A stretch of 64,000 nucleotides of DNA from Candidatus Obscuribacter sp. (lineage in GTDB: Bacteria; Cyanobacteriota; Vampirovibrionia; Obscuribacterales; Obscuribacteraceae), in the NCBI GenBank assembly GCA_016718315.1, contig JADKDV010000001.1, positions 744,001 to 808,000 of the forward strand. The letters are read 5' to 3'. Made by a program: the position numbers and the translations under genes. Within the stretch, counting starts at the first letter, position 1. Each line of letters opens with the position of its first letter. Under the pieces are notes generated by a model, which was not told where the DNA came from, ran no database searches, and was given only the letters and a program-made list of their open reading frames with translations. Below, one piece after another: positions 34,328 through 43,073 of the stretch.

Positions 34328-37216
34328 TTATTTGCTCCTCTTTGCATTGTATTTTTTGACCGCACTACTAGTAGTGCTTGTACTGGACTGGGTTTTGTTG
34401 CCTATGCCCTTTGATGATAGAGTTTGTTTTGGTGTACTTACAGCTGGGCTGTCCTCGCTTGCCTGCTCACTATAGTTAAAGGTATCGGCCATAACTGGAC
34501 AGGCAATAGACAAATCGCCACCACTCCAGCCCGAATTACGCAATACTGGTGCTTGCAATTCGCCCCTGTCACGCAGGACTTCGTCTTCTACCTGGTTTTT
34601 CATGTAGTTAAAGGCTTCGTTGATACCAGTATGCTTGCCCTTGAGCTTAAGCCCTTCAATCAATCGTCTGGTAAAAACACTGTTGGGATAATTAATGGAT
34701 TCCCAGGAGAGTTGATTAGCCAGAGACGAAGCCAGAACAAGCTGTCCTTCACCGACATCAAGAGCACCCATATCAATGCCCTCAATGGCTTTGCGCTTAA
34801 TTGCTTTACCACCACTGATAGCGCCTTCTTCGGCAGCAGCACCACCGTGGCAGACATCGAGCACCAGCAAAGTACGATCGGCTTTGACCAGCTCTTTGAC
34901 ACCTACCGTAAACCACTGCATTGGTATGCCGGTCAAAACCACATTATGGATATTGCCCTCGTATGGCAATATAAAGTTAGCATTGGCTACTTCTTTTTTG
35001 GCAGCACTGCCATGGCTACTGATATAAACCACCACCAGATCGTCCGGATGAGCGCGGCGAGCCAGCCACTTATCACCAAGGTCGGCAACAATGTTTTCTC
35101 TTGTGGCCTGCTCATTGGTCAATAGTCTTACATGGTCAGACTTAAAACCAGCGTCAGAGATCAGATAATTTTTGAAGTCTGTGGCGTCTTTAGCTGCATA
35201 CTTGAGATTGATAGAGCTATCCTTAAAGGAGCTAATGCCAATCACAAGGGCCCACTTGTCGCGCACTGGACGCTTGATGGCGCTGGTAGGACCATGGGCA
35301 CGCACGTTGTTTTTTTGCTCAATTGTGCTAGCTACCGTCAAGCTGCCAGTAGAGCCATCACCATTGTTTGTAGTACCTGATGCAGTACCACTGACACTTG
35401 CCTCTTGCTCATTATCACCGACACCTTGCGAGCCAGCGCCTGGCAATAGGGCTAGTTTTACTTTGCGCAGTCTCTGGGCATAAGGAGTAGCTTCAGTTGG
35501 TTTACGTTGTGCATTAAACAGCTTAACTAGTAGCTCCAGATCGCTTGCCACCGGCGGTGATGCATTACCATAGATACTCTCGTCGCCCTTTAGCACTGCT
35601 TCCAGATATTTTTGCGACTCTTCGTATTTGCCACTATCGAGATAGACTTTACCCAGCTCGAGCATCGTCTCGATTTTTTCGGAGTGGGCTGGCTGTATGT
35701 AAACCGCTTCTTGTATCTTCAGAGCTTCCAGTAATTTGCTCTCGGCGTCATCATATTTTTTTTGAGCAATCAAGATATTGGCCAGATTTACCAGATTGCG
35801 TGCCACCACAGGTGATTCGCCACCCAGAGCCTGTTTACGGATAGCCAGACCGCGCTCGGTCAGAGTTTGAGCCTCAACCAATAGTCCCATATTGAGCTTT
35901 AGCAAAGCAAGATTATTGAGACAGGTAGCTACGTCCAGATGATCCTTACCGCGTGCGCTTTCGACGATAGTCAGGGCTCTTTCGTAAACAGACTTACTCT
36001 CATCATATTTACCAAGAGATAGATAGACCAGACCTAGCTCATTGAGATAGCGCGCCACCTCGGGAGCCTCTTTGCCATAGGCTTTTTCGGCGATATCAAT
36101 TGCCTTTTTGTAGTTAGCCAGTGATTTATCATATTCTCTGGCGTTGTATTGTATTTCGGCTAGACGGCCAACCGCATCAGCGACTTTGGGATGGTCAGCG
36201 CCGTAGAGTGTCTGCCTCAGCTCAACTTGACGCGAGGCAGTGGAGAGGGCTTTTTTGTAGGCGCCCATCTCCATATAGTGCTCACTCATGGTATCAAGCA
36301 CATTGCAAAGCACCATCAAGGCACTGCGACTGGTGCCCTTAGCTGCGTCCAATCCATTGCAAATAGCCAGCGCTCGTTTAAGCTGAGCTTCACCATCATC
36401 CATTTTTTCTTGTAAAAAATATAGTTTGGACAGAGGCAATAATGTCTCCACCAGGTCAAACGACTCGCCTCCTTTGGCCACTCTCATATCAAGCGACTTG
36501 GTCAAAAGAGACTCAGCTTCGGTCAATCGATCTTGCCTGACGCGCAGCTTAGCCAGCGCTTCCATAGCCTTACAGAGAGCACTGGTATCAGCCCCCTGGT
36601 CATAAAGAGCTATATTTTGCTTGAGAGCTTCTTCGGCAGCTTCGTTTTGCCCGAGCTCCTGACAAGCAATACTGACACCCATCAAGCTATTAGAAAGTGC
36701 GTCAGTATAGGCGCTACGATCTGCACCTTTGACTTTGGCCAATGCCGCTTTGAGCATATCGCGAGCGGTAGTAAAGCTGGCTAAGCTGTCTTTGCTTTTG
36801 CCTTCATAGCGCTGCATCTGGCCGATTTCACTGATACCTTCGGCAAGCTCAAAAACTGTAGCGTCTTTGCCAAGCAATGCCTGAGCCTTTTGCAAATGAG
36901 CCACAGCCGGACCATATTTGCCCTGAGCCGCCAGCACATGGGCTAGCTTGAGCAACATGTCACGTCTGAGCTTAAGACCGCTAGCAGTAAGCGAGACACT
37001 CTCACTGTCGCCAGAGCCCAGTTCGCTCAGACAGGCTTTGTAATTCTTTTCGGCTTCGCCATAACGGCCCTGACTGGCACAGTTGTCGCCAGCCTCTAAA
37101 AAAGTTTTAAAAACCAGACCCTGAGCAAAGCCCGGAGCCTGACAACAGATTAGTAGCGTTGACAGGGCGAGACCCAGCGCAGTGCCTTTTTGGTATTTTC
37201 GAGTGAAGCTATTCAT
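34328..37216 (-). CDS. Secreted TPR protein with C-terminal caspase-fold protease
   Basis: 962 residues from ATG 37216 (AGGCGG upstream). A signal peptide ('ALSTLLICCQAPGFA') is followed by about a dozen TPRs (30-590), with 'YLNELGLVYLSLGKYDESKS' typical of the 42-residue kinesin-light-chain-like class. A Ser/Thr/Gly-rich linker leads to a peptidase C14 (caspase/metacaspase) domain (about 650-900). Catalytic H735 is in 'VVVYISSHGSA' and C789 in 'LVLDVCHGGAAAEE', both intact. It should cleave proteins after basic or acidic residues, with TPRs choosing targets. The gene is coupled to the hydrolase downstream and divergent from dnaK. Confidence 0.88.
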   Translation of the reverse strand: MNSFTRKYQKGTALGLALSTLLICCQAPGFAQGLVFKTFLEAGDNCASQGRYGEAEKNYKACLSELGSGDSESVSLTASGLKLRRDMLLKLAHVLAAQGKYGPAVAHLQKAQALLGKDATVFELAEGISEIGQMQRYEGKSKDSLASFTTARDMLKAALAKVKGADRSAYTDALSNSLMGVSIACQELGQNEAAEEALKQNIALYDQGADTSALCKAMEALAKLRVRQDRLTEAESLLTKSLDMRVAKGGESFDLVETLLPLSKLYFLQEKMDDGEAQLKRALAICNGLDAAKGTSRSALMVLCNVLDTMSEHYMEMGAYKKALSTASRQVELRQTLYGADHPKVADAVGRLAEIQYNAREYDKSLANYKKAIDIAEKAYGKEAPEVARYLNELGLVYLSLGKYDESKSVYERALTIVESARGKDHLDVATCLNNLALLKLNMGLLVEAQTLTERGLAIRKQALGGESPVVARNLVNLANILIAQKKYDDAESKLLEALKIQEAVYIQPAHSEKIETMLELGKVYLDSGKYEESQKYLEAVLKGDESIYGNASPPVASDLELLVKLFNAQRKPTEATPYAQRLRKVKLALLPGAGSQGVGDNEQEASVSGTASGTTNNGDGSTGSLTVASTIEQKNNVRAHGPTSAIKRPVRDKWALVIGISSFKDSSINLKYAAKDATDFKNYLISDAGFKSDHVRLLTNEQATRENIVADLGDKWLARRAHPDDLVVVYISSHGSAAKKEVANANFILPYEGNIHNVVLTGIPMQWFTVGVKELVKADRTLLVLDVCHGGAAAEEGAISGGKAIKRKAIEGIDMGALDVGEGQLVLASSLANQLSWESINYPNSVFTRRLIEGLKLKGKHTGINEAFNYMKNQVEDEVLRDRGELQAPVLRNSGWSGGDLSIACPVMADTFNYSEQASEDSPAVSTPKQTLSSKGIGNKTQSSTSTTSSAVKKYNAKRSK

Positions 37217-37342
37217 TTTGCCGCCTAGTGGTGGGTTGAACATTTCGGGCAGAGGTATCCAAGATGAATAATTCTAATAGTGTAAGCAACAATCTTAATT
37301 ACGTAATGATTTCGTTATCACCAGCAACCCGGCAAAATTAGG

Positions 37343-37387
37343 AAAAATCGATTTTTATGGATAAAACTAATGTTGCAAAATCGATTT
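37343..37387. promoter_or_regulatory. Paired AT-rich palindromes between the caspase gene and dnaK
   Basis: AAAAATCGATTTTT (37343-37356) is a perfect 14-base palindrome, and AAATCGATTT (37378-37387) repeats its core. Their centres are 33 bases apart, about three helical turns, which suits a dimeric repressor pair. They lie in the 263-base divergent region. No CIRCE element is present. Regulation of either gene is inferred. Confidence 0.45.
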
Positions 37388-37479
37388 AAAAGCGCGGGTT
37401 TAGCCAATCGTGCCTTCTTGACTTTTGGGAGCTGATAAAATTTCCAGCCTAAGCTAAAGGTAAATTGGGGATTCGTCAC

Positions 37480-39465
37480 ATGGCCAAGACAGTTGGAATA
37501 GATTTAGGTACAACAAACTCCGTAGTTGCGGTGATGGAAGGTGGCAGACCCACCGTCATCTCAAACGCCGAAGGTGGTCGTACAACACCATCCGTAGTGG
37601 CATTTAACAAGGCTGGCGAGCGTCTTTGCGGACTTTTGGCAAGACGTCAGGCTGTAGTTAATCCTACAAATACTATTTATTCGATTAAGCGTTTTGTCGG
37701 CAGAAGATTTAGCGAAGTCTCAGAAGAGATGAAAATCGTCTCTTACAAAGTCAAAGAGGCTCCAGATGGCGGTTGCCGCGTCCTAATCGGCGACAAAGAC
37801 TATAGCCCTGAAGAAATCTCAGCCATCATCCTGCGCAAGCTCAAAGAAGACGCCGAAAAATATCTGGGCGAAAAGGTTACCACTGCTGTAATTACAGTCC
37901 CTGCCTACTTTAACGACTCGCAACGTCAAGCCACCAAAAACGCTGGCACCATTGCGGGTCTGGATGTACTGCGGATCATCAACGAGCCTACTGCCGCAGC
38001 TCTGGCTTACGGTGTCGAAAGAAAAGACAAAGACGAAACCATCCTGGTATTTGACCTCGGCGGCGGTACCTTTGACGTATCTATCCTGGAAGTCTCTGAC
38101 GGTCTTATTGAAGTAAAATCCACTTCGGGCGACACCCACCTCGGCGGCGATGACTTTGACCACAAACTGGTGCAATGGATTGGCGAAGAGTTTCTCAAGA
38201 CCGAATCAATCGACTTGCGCAAAGATCCTCAAGCACTGCAAAGACTGACCGAAGCAGCGGAAAAAGCCAAAATTGAACTTTCGCAAGTAACTGAAACCAA
38301 TATTTCACTGCCATTTATCACTGCCAACGAATCCGGTCCCAAGCACCTCGACATGAAGCTGACCAGATCTCGCTTTAACGAACTCACCCATGACCTCGTT
38401 GAGCGCTGCAAGACCCCAATCGAGCAAGCTCTCAGCGATGCCAAACTAACCTATAACGATATCGACGAAATCGTCCTGGTAGGCGGCTCCACTCGTATAC
38501 CGGCAGTCAAAGACCTGGTCAAGAGCCTGACTGGTGGCAAAGAACCCAACCAGAGCGTCAACCCCGATGAGGTTGTAGCTGTAGGGGCAGCATTGCAAGC
38601 TGGCGTACTGGCTGGCGAAGTATCCGACCTTGTCCTCCTCGATGTCACACCACTATCGCTTGGTATTGAGACCATGGGCGGCGTATTTGCCAAACTAGTC
38701 GAGCGCAATACCACTATCCCATGCCACAAAACCCAAATGTGCTCTACTGCTGAGGACAATCAAGCAGCAGTTGATGTCTATATCTTCCAGGGCGAAAGAG
38801 CCATGGCCAGAGACAACAAAAAACTGGGCAACTTCCGCCTCGATGGCATCCAACCTGCTCCCAGAGGCGTGCCGCGCATCGAAGTATCTTTTGATATTGA
38901 CGCAAACGGCATAGTCCAGGTCTCAGCTAAGGACCTAAACTCCGGCAAGGAGCAAAAGGTAACCATCACAGCCAGCACCAACTTGACCAAAGAAGACATC
39001 GACAGACTGGTGCGCGAAGCCGCTGCCAATGCTGAAGAAGACCTCAAAGTCAAAGCCATGGCCGACCTGCGCAACGAAGCAGATGGTCTTATCTATATGG
39101 TCGAAAAACACATCAAAGAAAATGCTGAAGCCCTGAGCGATGAAGTCAAAGACAAAGGTCATGAACTAATCGCCCAGCTGCGCAAAGAAACCTCCGAAAA
39201 CGCTGAAGAGAAGCAAATACGCGACACCATGGACAAAATCCGTGGTCACATCGTCGTACTCGACCAGGAAGCTAATCAATATAGAAGTACCAAAGCTGAC
39301 GAAAAAGCCAAGGAAGAAGCTGCTGCTAAAGAAGCAGAAGCAGGCACTGAGGATAGCGAACAGCCAAAAGCTGGGGAAGAAGGCGAAGCCTCTGACAATG
39401 GTAATGGCACTGGCGATGCATCAAGCTCTGAGCCCAAAGACTCAGAACCAGCCGAAACCATCTAG
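37480..39465 (+). CDS. dnaK: Molecular chaperone Hsp70 (DnaK)
   Basis: 661 residues from ATG 37480 (TTGGGG upstream); the conserved start 'AKTVGIDLGTTNSVVAVMEGG' fixes it over the ORF start five codons earlier. The ATPase domain carries 'FDLGGGTFDVSILEV', 'EPTAAALAYGV', 'IVLVGGSTRIPAV'; the substrate domain follows with 'TPLSLGIETMGG' and 'NGIVQVSAKD'. 'GKEQKVTITASTNLTKEDIDR' begins the lid. The C-terminal tail is acidic, ending in DSEPAETI rather than EEVD-like motifs. It folds cytosolic proteins with DnaJ and GrpE, neither of which is adjacent. The second of two dnaK copies is common in this phylum. Confidence 0.97.
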   Translation: MAKTVGIDLGTTNSVVAVMEGGRPTVISNAEGGRTTPSVVAFNKAGERLCGLLARRQAVVNPTNTIYSIKRFVGRRFSEVSEEMKIVSYKVKEAPDGGCRVLIGDKDYSPEEISAIILRKLKEDAEKYLGEKVTTAVITVPAYFNDSQRQATKNAGTIAGLDVLRIINEPTAAALAYGVERKDKDETILVFDLGGGTFDVSILEVSDGLIEVKSTSGDTHLGGDDFDHKLVQWIGEEFLKTESIDLRKDPQALQRLTEAAEKAKIELSQVTETNISLPFITANESGPKHLDMKLTRSRFNELTHDLVERCKTPIEQALSDAKLTYNDIDEIVLVGGSTRIPAVKDLVKSLTGGKEPNQSVNPDEVVAVGAALQAGVLAGEVSDLVLLDVTPLSLGIETMGGVFAKLVERNTTIPCHKTQMCSTAEDNQAAVDVYIFQGERAMARDNKKLGNFRLDGIQPAPRGVPRIEVSFDIDANGIVQVSAKDLNSGKEQKVTITASTNLTKEDIDRLVREAAANAEEDLKVKAMADLRNEADGLIYMVEKHIKENAEALSDEVKDKGHELIAQLRKETSENAEEKQIRDTMDKIRGHIVVLDQEANQYRSTKADEKAKEEAAAKEAEAGTEDSEQPKAGEEGEASDNGNGTGDASSSEPKDSEPAETI

Positions 39466-39492
39466 TTGCCAACAGAGAGTCCGGCTTTGTTC

Positions 39493-39498
39493 TATAAT
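39493..39498 (+). promoter_or_regulatory. Candidate -10 for the hydrolase/pseudo-caspase operon
   Basis: A perfect TATAAT lies 28 bases after the dnaK stop with no good -35 at 17 bases. A start near 39505 would put the stem-loop at 39504-39547 at the very 5' end of the mRNA. Confidence 0.4.
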
Positions 39499-39503
39499 GA
39501 ACC

Positions 39504-39547
39504 CCAGATTTTTGTAGGCAGAATTTAAACCTGCCCTAAAAATCTGG
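39504..39547 (+). repeat. Long stem-loop in the dnaK-hydrolase gap
   Basis: CCAGATTTTT (39504-39513) pairs perfectly with AAAAATCTGG (39538-39547), and inside GGCAG (39517-39521) pairs with CTGCC (39531-39535) around a nine-base loop. No T-tract follows, so a terminator for dnaK is unlikely. It may protect the 5' end of the downstream mRNA or be a protein site. Confidence 0.55.
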
Positions 39548-39608
39548 CGGCTCAAGTTAGGTACGATACACGCAACTGCAAACAGGGTTATAGTCCTGAG
39601 AGGAAGCA

Positions 39609-41297
39609 ATGAAAATCGTCAGTAGAAAAGTCGTAGCGCTATCCTGCTTGTCTGTCCTTGCCTCTTATACAGGCGCTGTCAATCTGACAAGTCAAGTACA
39701 GGCCCAGCCCGGGCGCGTCAGATCGACTAGCATGGACAAAATCCCCTGTGTGCGCTGGTATGACGAAAAAGCCGACAACAAAGCCGTGCTCTTTTGTATC
39801 CATGGTCTTGGTCTGCACAAAGGCACCTATGAAGAATTTGGTCAGGAGATGGCCAGACGTGGGCTAATAACCTATGCCATCGACGTACGTGGCTTTGGCA
39901 CCTGGACCCAAAAACAAAGAGACGCTCAACTAGACTTGAATGGCGCACTGGCCGACATCAGACGTGCTCTTGCCGACATCAGACGCATGCATCCCAACAT
40001 GCCAATCATCCTCCTGGGCGAATCAATGGGTGGAGCAATTGCTATCCATTCCGCTGCGCAAAACCCAGAACTAGTCGATGGCATTATCTCATCGGTACCA
40101 GCTGGCGATCGTTTTAGCAATGTAGACGATGGACTTAAATTAGGCTTTCATGCGCTCTTTGGTGGCTTTGATAAACCGGTCGATATCGGACCGATGATTG
40201 TCGGTAAAGCCACAAACAAAGACGATCTACGCACAAAATGGCTGAGTGACCCGCTCTGCCGTACCAAACTTTCACCCAATGAGCTTTTGACCTTTAAGTC
40301 ATTTATGGACAAAAACTTTGACTGTGCCGGTCAAGTCAAAACCTGTCCAGTACTCTTTATCCAGGGCTGCAAGGACAAGCTTGTCAGACCAGCTGGCACA
40401 TGGAAGTTATTCGACTCACTCTCTACTCCCAACAAAGAGCTGGTCATGTCTACTTCTGCCGAGCACCTCATTTTTGAGCAAGGTCAATTTAGTCAGGGCG
40501 ACCTGGCCTTTGTCACCAAATGGGTCGACAAATCGGTCCTCCATAGAGCCAGCGAAGCCGACATCGCCCAGGCCAATAAAGATGCCGATGCTGCTAAAAA
40601 GTCTGAAGAAGACAAAGCCAGAGAAAAACAAGAATTAGAAAAGCTGGCATCAATAGCCCCTATTGTCCATGCCAAAAAACCGCAAATAACCGAAAAATCA
40701 ATCCCCACGCTGGAAGCTCAATCACAGGCAATCAGCTACTGGATTGAGCTATTTCGCAACGGCAAGGTTTACCGCTGCAACAACAAACTAGCATTTAAAT
40801 CAGGTGATGCCATACGCTTCCATGTCATCCCTCAAACTGATGGTTATGCCTACATCTTGATGAAACAGGGTAGCAGCGGCAAAAAAGCCATACTCTTTCC
40901 ATCAAAAGACACAGGCACCAATAACTTCCTCAACGCTGGAGTAGACTATCCGCTGCCTTACACTGACTGGCTTACCTTTGATAGCAACCCTGGTGTAGAA
41001 AAAGTTAGCTTGATGTTTAGCAAACACAAAGTAGCAAACGAAAGCGAACTCACCGATAAAGCACAGCTCACAGCCTTTATCTCAGACGATATGTCGGGAG
41101 CAAAAGACCTGGTACCCACCCGTATGCAGCTATCCTGGGACGATCCTACTCCTGTGATTTTGCCAGACCAGCTCAGCGCCAACGAAAAATTAGCCCAGAA
41201 CAAACCTGCCACCACTTCTAATGGCAGCCTTGTCAAAGTCACCTTTAACGATCCCAGTGGCATGCTTGCCGTAGATGTGGCTCTGGCTCACCAGTAG
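39609..41297 (+). CDS. Alpha/beta hydrolase with C-terminal DUF4384-like domain
   Basis: 562 residues. The N-terminus is a signal sequence ('VVALSCLSVLASYTGAVNL'). The hydrolase domain (about 45-315) has 'AVLFCIHGLGLHKGTYEEF', the elbow G-E-S139-M-G-G, Asp in 'GCKDKLVRP' and His in 'SAEHLIFEQ', all intact, so it should hydrolyse an ester or lipid outside the cytoplasm. A charged helix (318-355) links to a DUF4384-like beta domain ('WIELFRNGKVYRCNN', 'GDAIRFHVIPQTDGYAYI'). That domain often accompanies caspase-type and kinase systems. An in-frame repeat 'ALADIRRALADIRR' extends one helix. It precedes the pseudo-caspase by 20 bases in one operon. Confidence 0.88.
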   Translation: MKIVSRKVVALSCLSVLASYTGAVNLTSQVQAQPGRVRSTSMDKIPCVRWYDEKADNKAVLFCIHGLGLHKGTYEEFGQEMARRGLITYAIDVRGFGTWTQKQRDAQLDLNGALADIRRALADIRRMHPNMPIILLGESMGGAIAIHSAAQNPELVDGIISSVPAGDRFSNVDDGLKLGFHALFGGFDKPVDIGPMIVGKATNKDDLRTKWLSDPLCRTKLSPNELLTFKSFMDKNFDCAGQVKTCPVLFIQGCKDKLVRPAGTWKLFDSLSTPNKELVMSTSAEHLIFEQGQFSQGDLAFVTKWVDKSVLHRASEADIAQANKDADAAKKSEEDKAREKQELEKLASIAPIVHAKKPQITEKSIPTLEAQSQAISYWIELFRNGKVYRCNNKLAFKSGDAIRFHVIPQTDGYAYILMKQGSSGKKAILFPSKDTGTNNFLNAGVDYPLPYTDWLTFDSNPGVEKVSLMFSKHKVANESELTDKAQLTAFISDDMSGAKDLVPTRMQLSWDDPTPVILPDQLSANEKLAQNKPATTSNGSLVKVTFNDPSGMLAVDVALAHQ

Positions 41298-41317
41298 CAA
41301 AGGAGATTGTCGTCCTC

Positions 41318-43069
41318 ATGGCACTTACAAAAATTGCCCTCGGTAATGCCGCGCGCAAAGTGACCCTGCTTATCCTTGGTGTGACCGCGGTCACAGCCCT
41401 GCCTCTGGCGGCCTTTGCCAAAGACAATACAGATATGACAGCTCCAGCTAAGGGTGTTGAGTGGACTAAAATCCAAGATCTCAATCCCAACGCTACTGCC
41501 ACCAACCGCCCCATCAAACAAAAATGGGCTGTGGTAATTGGTGCAGCTAAATTTAAAGAGCCACGCCTCAATGGCATGGACTCCAAGATGGATATCGCTG
41601 CTCGTAATTTTGTCACCTACCTAAAAGATCCAAACGGTGGCAGATTTCCCGAGAGCCACGTCAAAGCTCTGATTAACTCAGAAGCAACCAGACAAAATAT
41701 TGTCACCAACTTAAGTAAAGGTTGGCTCGGTAGCTTGGCTGGACCAGACGATCTAGTAGTTGTCTTTATTTCTACACATGGCTTTCCCACTACTGATGGT
41801 GGCACTTATCTCAGTGCTTACGACTGTGCACTGGATAACGTCTACTCGACCTGTATCTCGATGCAGGGTCTGATGGACACGCTCAAACAAGACGTCAAAA
41901 CAGACCGCATCGTCATGGTGATTGAGTCCCCATACAGCGGTGCAGCCGAACTCACCGCAGGAGCCAAGGCGCTCTTTAAGGGCACAAGCATCGACCTGGA
42001 CAAAGTAGTACTGGGCAAGGGGTTTATCATTCTTTCTTCCAGTAAGCCAGATCAGATGACCTGGGGCAATTCGTTTAGTAACAATCTAATCGAAGCACTC
42101 AAGTCCAAAGACGGTATGGTGCCTCTGCAAGAAGCATTTGCTATTGCCCGGGAAAAAACCGAGTATGACACCGGCACTGGTAATGCTGCCACCAAAAAGC
42201 AAACACCAACCTTTAAGAGTGACTGGAAAGGCAATGACATCGTCCTTGGTGCTCCGACACTCGGCGATGTCAAAGAAATACCAGACAATGTCCTAAACTT
42301 TGTCGCCGCCGAATCCCACTATCTAAAGGCTAACAATGCAGTCAGCCAGGGCGATCTAGACGGCGCCCTCAAAGAATACGAAGCAGCCTTTGCTGTCGAT
42401 AACACCTATGCTGATGCTATCGGTGACTGGGGCGCAGTCCTGGCTATCAAAGGTGACTGGGCAGGAGCTGCCGCCAAATACCAAAAAGCTATTGAACTGA
42501 GACCCCGTGACGCTCTATTTAGAGCCAATTACGCCCGTGTCTTGACCAAACTGGGTCAAAGCGAAGAATCAATCAAGCAACTGGAAACAGCCTACCAGCT
42601 CAATCCTAAAGACCGCATCATCTTGAGTGCTCTATCGGGCAAATGCATCGAAGCAGGCAATTTTGATAGTGCCATCAATTTGCTGGAGCAGGCTACTTTT
42701 CTCTTCCCTCAGTCAGCTCAGATGCAAGACAAACTGTCTTATGCCTACGCCCGGGCTGGTAACTACAACCAGTCTCTGGCACACGCTAGAGAAGCACTCA
42801 AACTCGATCCCAAACTGGTATCAGCAAAAATCAATCTAGGCTCGGCTCTACTGGTCAAAGGCAACTGCGAAGAAGCCAACAAAGCCTACAAAGAAGGCAC
42901 TGAGTTAGATCCCAAAAACGCTGACGCGCACTTTCTACTGGCTAGTACTCTAGAGCGCCTCGGGGACACCGCCGGTGCCAAAAATGAGCTATCTGCTTTT
43001 ATGGCACTGGTGCCAACGAGCGATCCTCGCGTGAGTAAAGCCAAAGAAAAACTAGCGACCCTAAAGTAG
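41318..43069 (+). CDS. Secreted caspase-fold protein lacking the catalytic Cys, with C-terminal TPRs
   Basis: 583 residues. A signal peptide (LLILGVTAVTALPLAAFA) is followed by a caspase domain (about 65-310) and roughly six TPRs (about 320-580, 'YADAIGDWGAVLAIKGDW', 'YNQSLAHAREALKLDPKL'). The His is present (H154 in 'FISTHGF'), but where metacaspases have 'DxCYSG' this protein reads 'IESPYSGAA': Cys is Pro205 (CCA) and the Asp before it is Glu203. It should not cut peptides and is better seen as a decoy or regulator. The domain order is the reverse of the left-hand caspase gene (TPR then caspase). Confidence 0.87.
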   Translation: MALTKIALGNAARKVTLLILGVTAVTALPLAAFAKDNTDMTAPAKGVEWTKIQDLNPNATATNRPIKQKWAVVIGAAKFKEPRLNGMDSKMDIAARNFVTYLKDPNGGRFPESHVKALINSEATRQNIVTNLSKGWLGSLAGPDDLVVVFISTHGFPTTDGGTYLSAYDCALDNVYSTCISMQGLMDTLKQDVKTDRIVMVIESPYSGAAELTAGAKALFKGTSIDLDKVVLGKGFIILSSSKPDQMTWGNSFSNNLIEALKSKDGMVPLQEAFAIAREKTEYDTGTGNAATKKQTPTFKSDWKGNDIVLGAPTLGDVKEIPDNVLNFVAAESHYLKANNAVSQGDLDGALKEYEAAFAVDNTYADAIGDWGAVLAIKGDWAGAAAKYQKAIELRPRDALFRANYARVLTKLGQSEESIKQLETAYQLNPKDRIILSALSGKCIEAGNFDSAINLLEQATFLFPQSAQMQDKLSYAYARAGNYNQSLAHAREALKLDPKLVSAKINLGSALLVKGNCEEANKAYKEGTELDPKNADAHFLLASTLERLGDTAGAKNELSAFMALVPTSDPRVSKAKEKLATLK

Positions 43070-43073
43070 CAGC

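Noticed and set aside
34424..35125. A 233-residue plus-strand open frame
   Set aside because: Antisense to the caspase-TPR gene, which has a strong family match; the antisense translation has no recognisable motifs.
37244..37479. CIRCE or other standard heat-shock element before dnaK
   Set aside because: No TTAGCACTC-N9-GAGTGCTAA-like sequence was found; only the unrelated twin palindromes are present.
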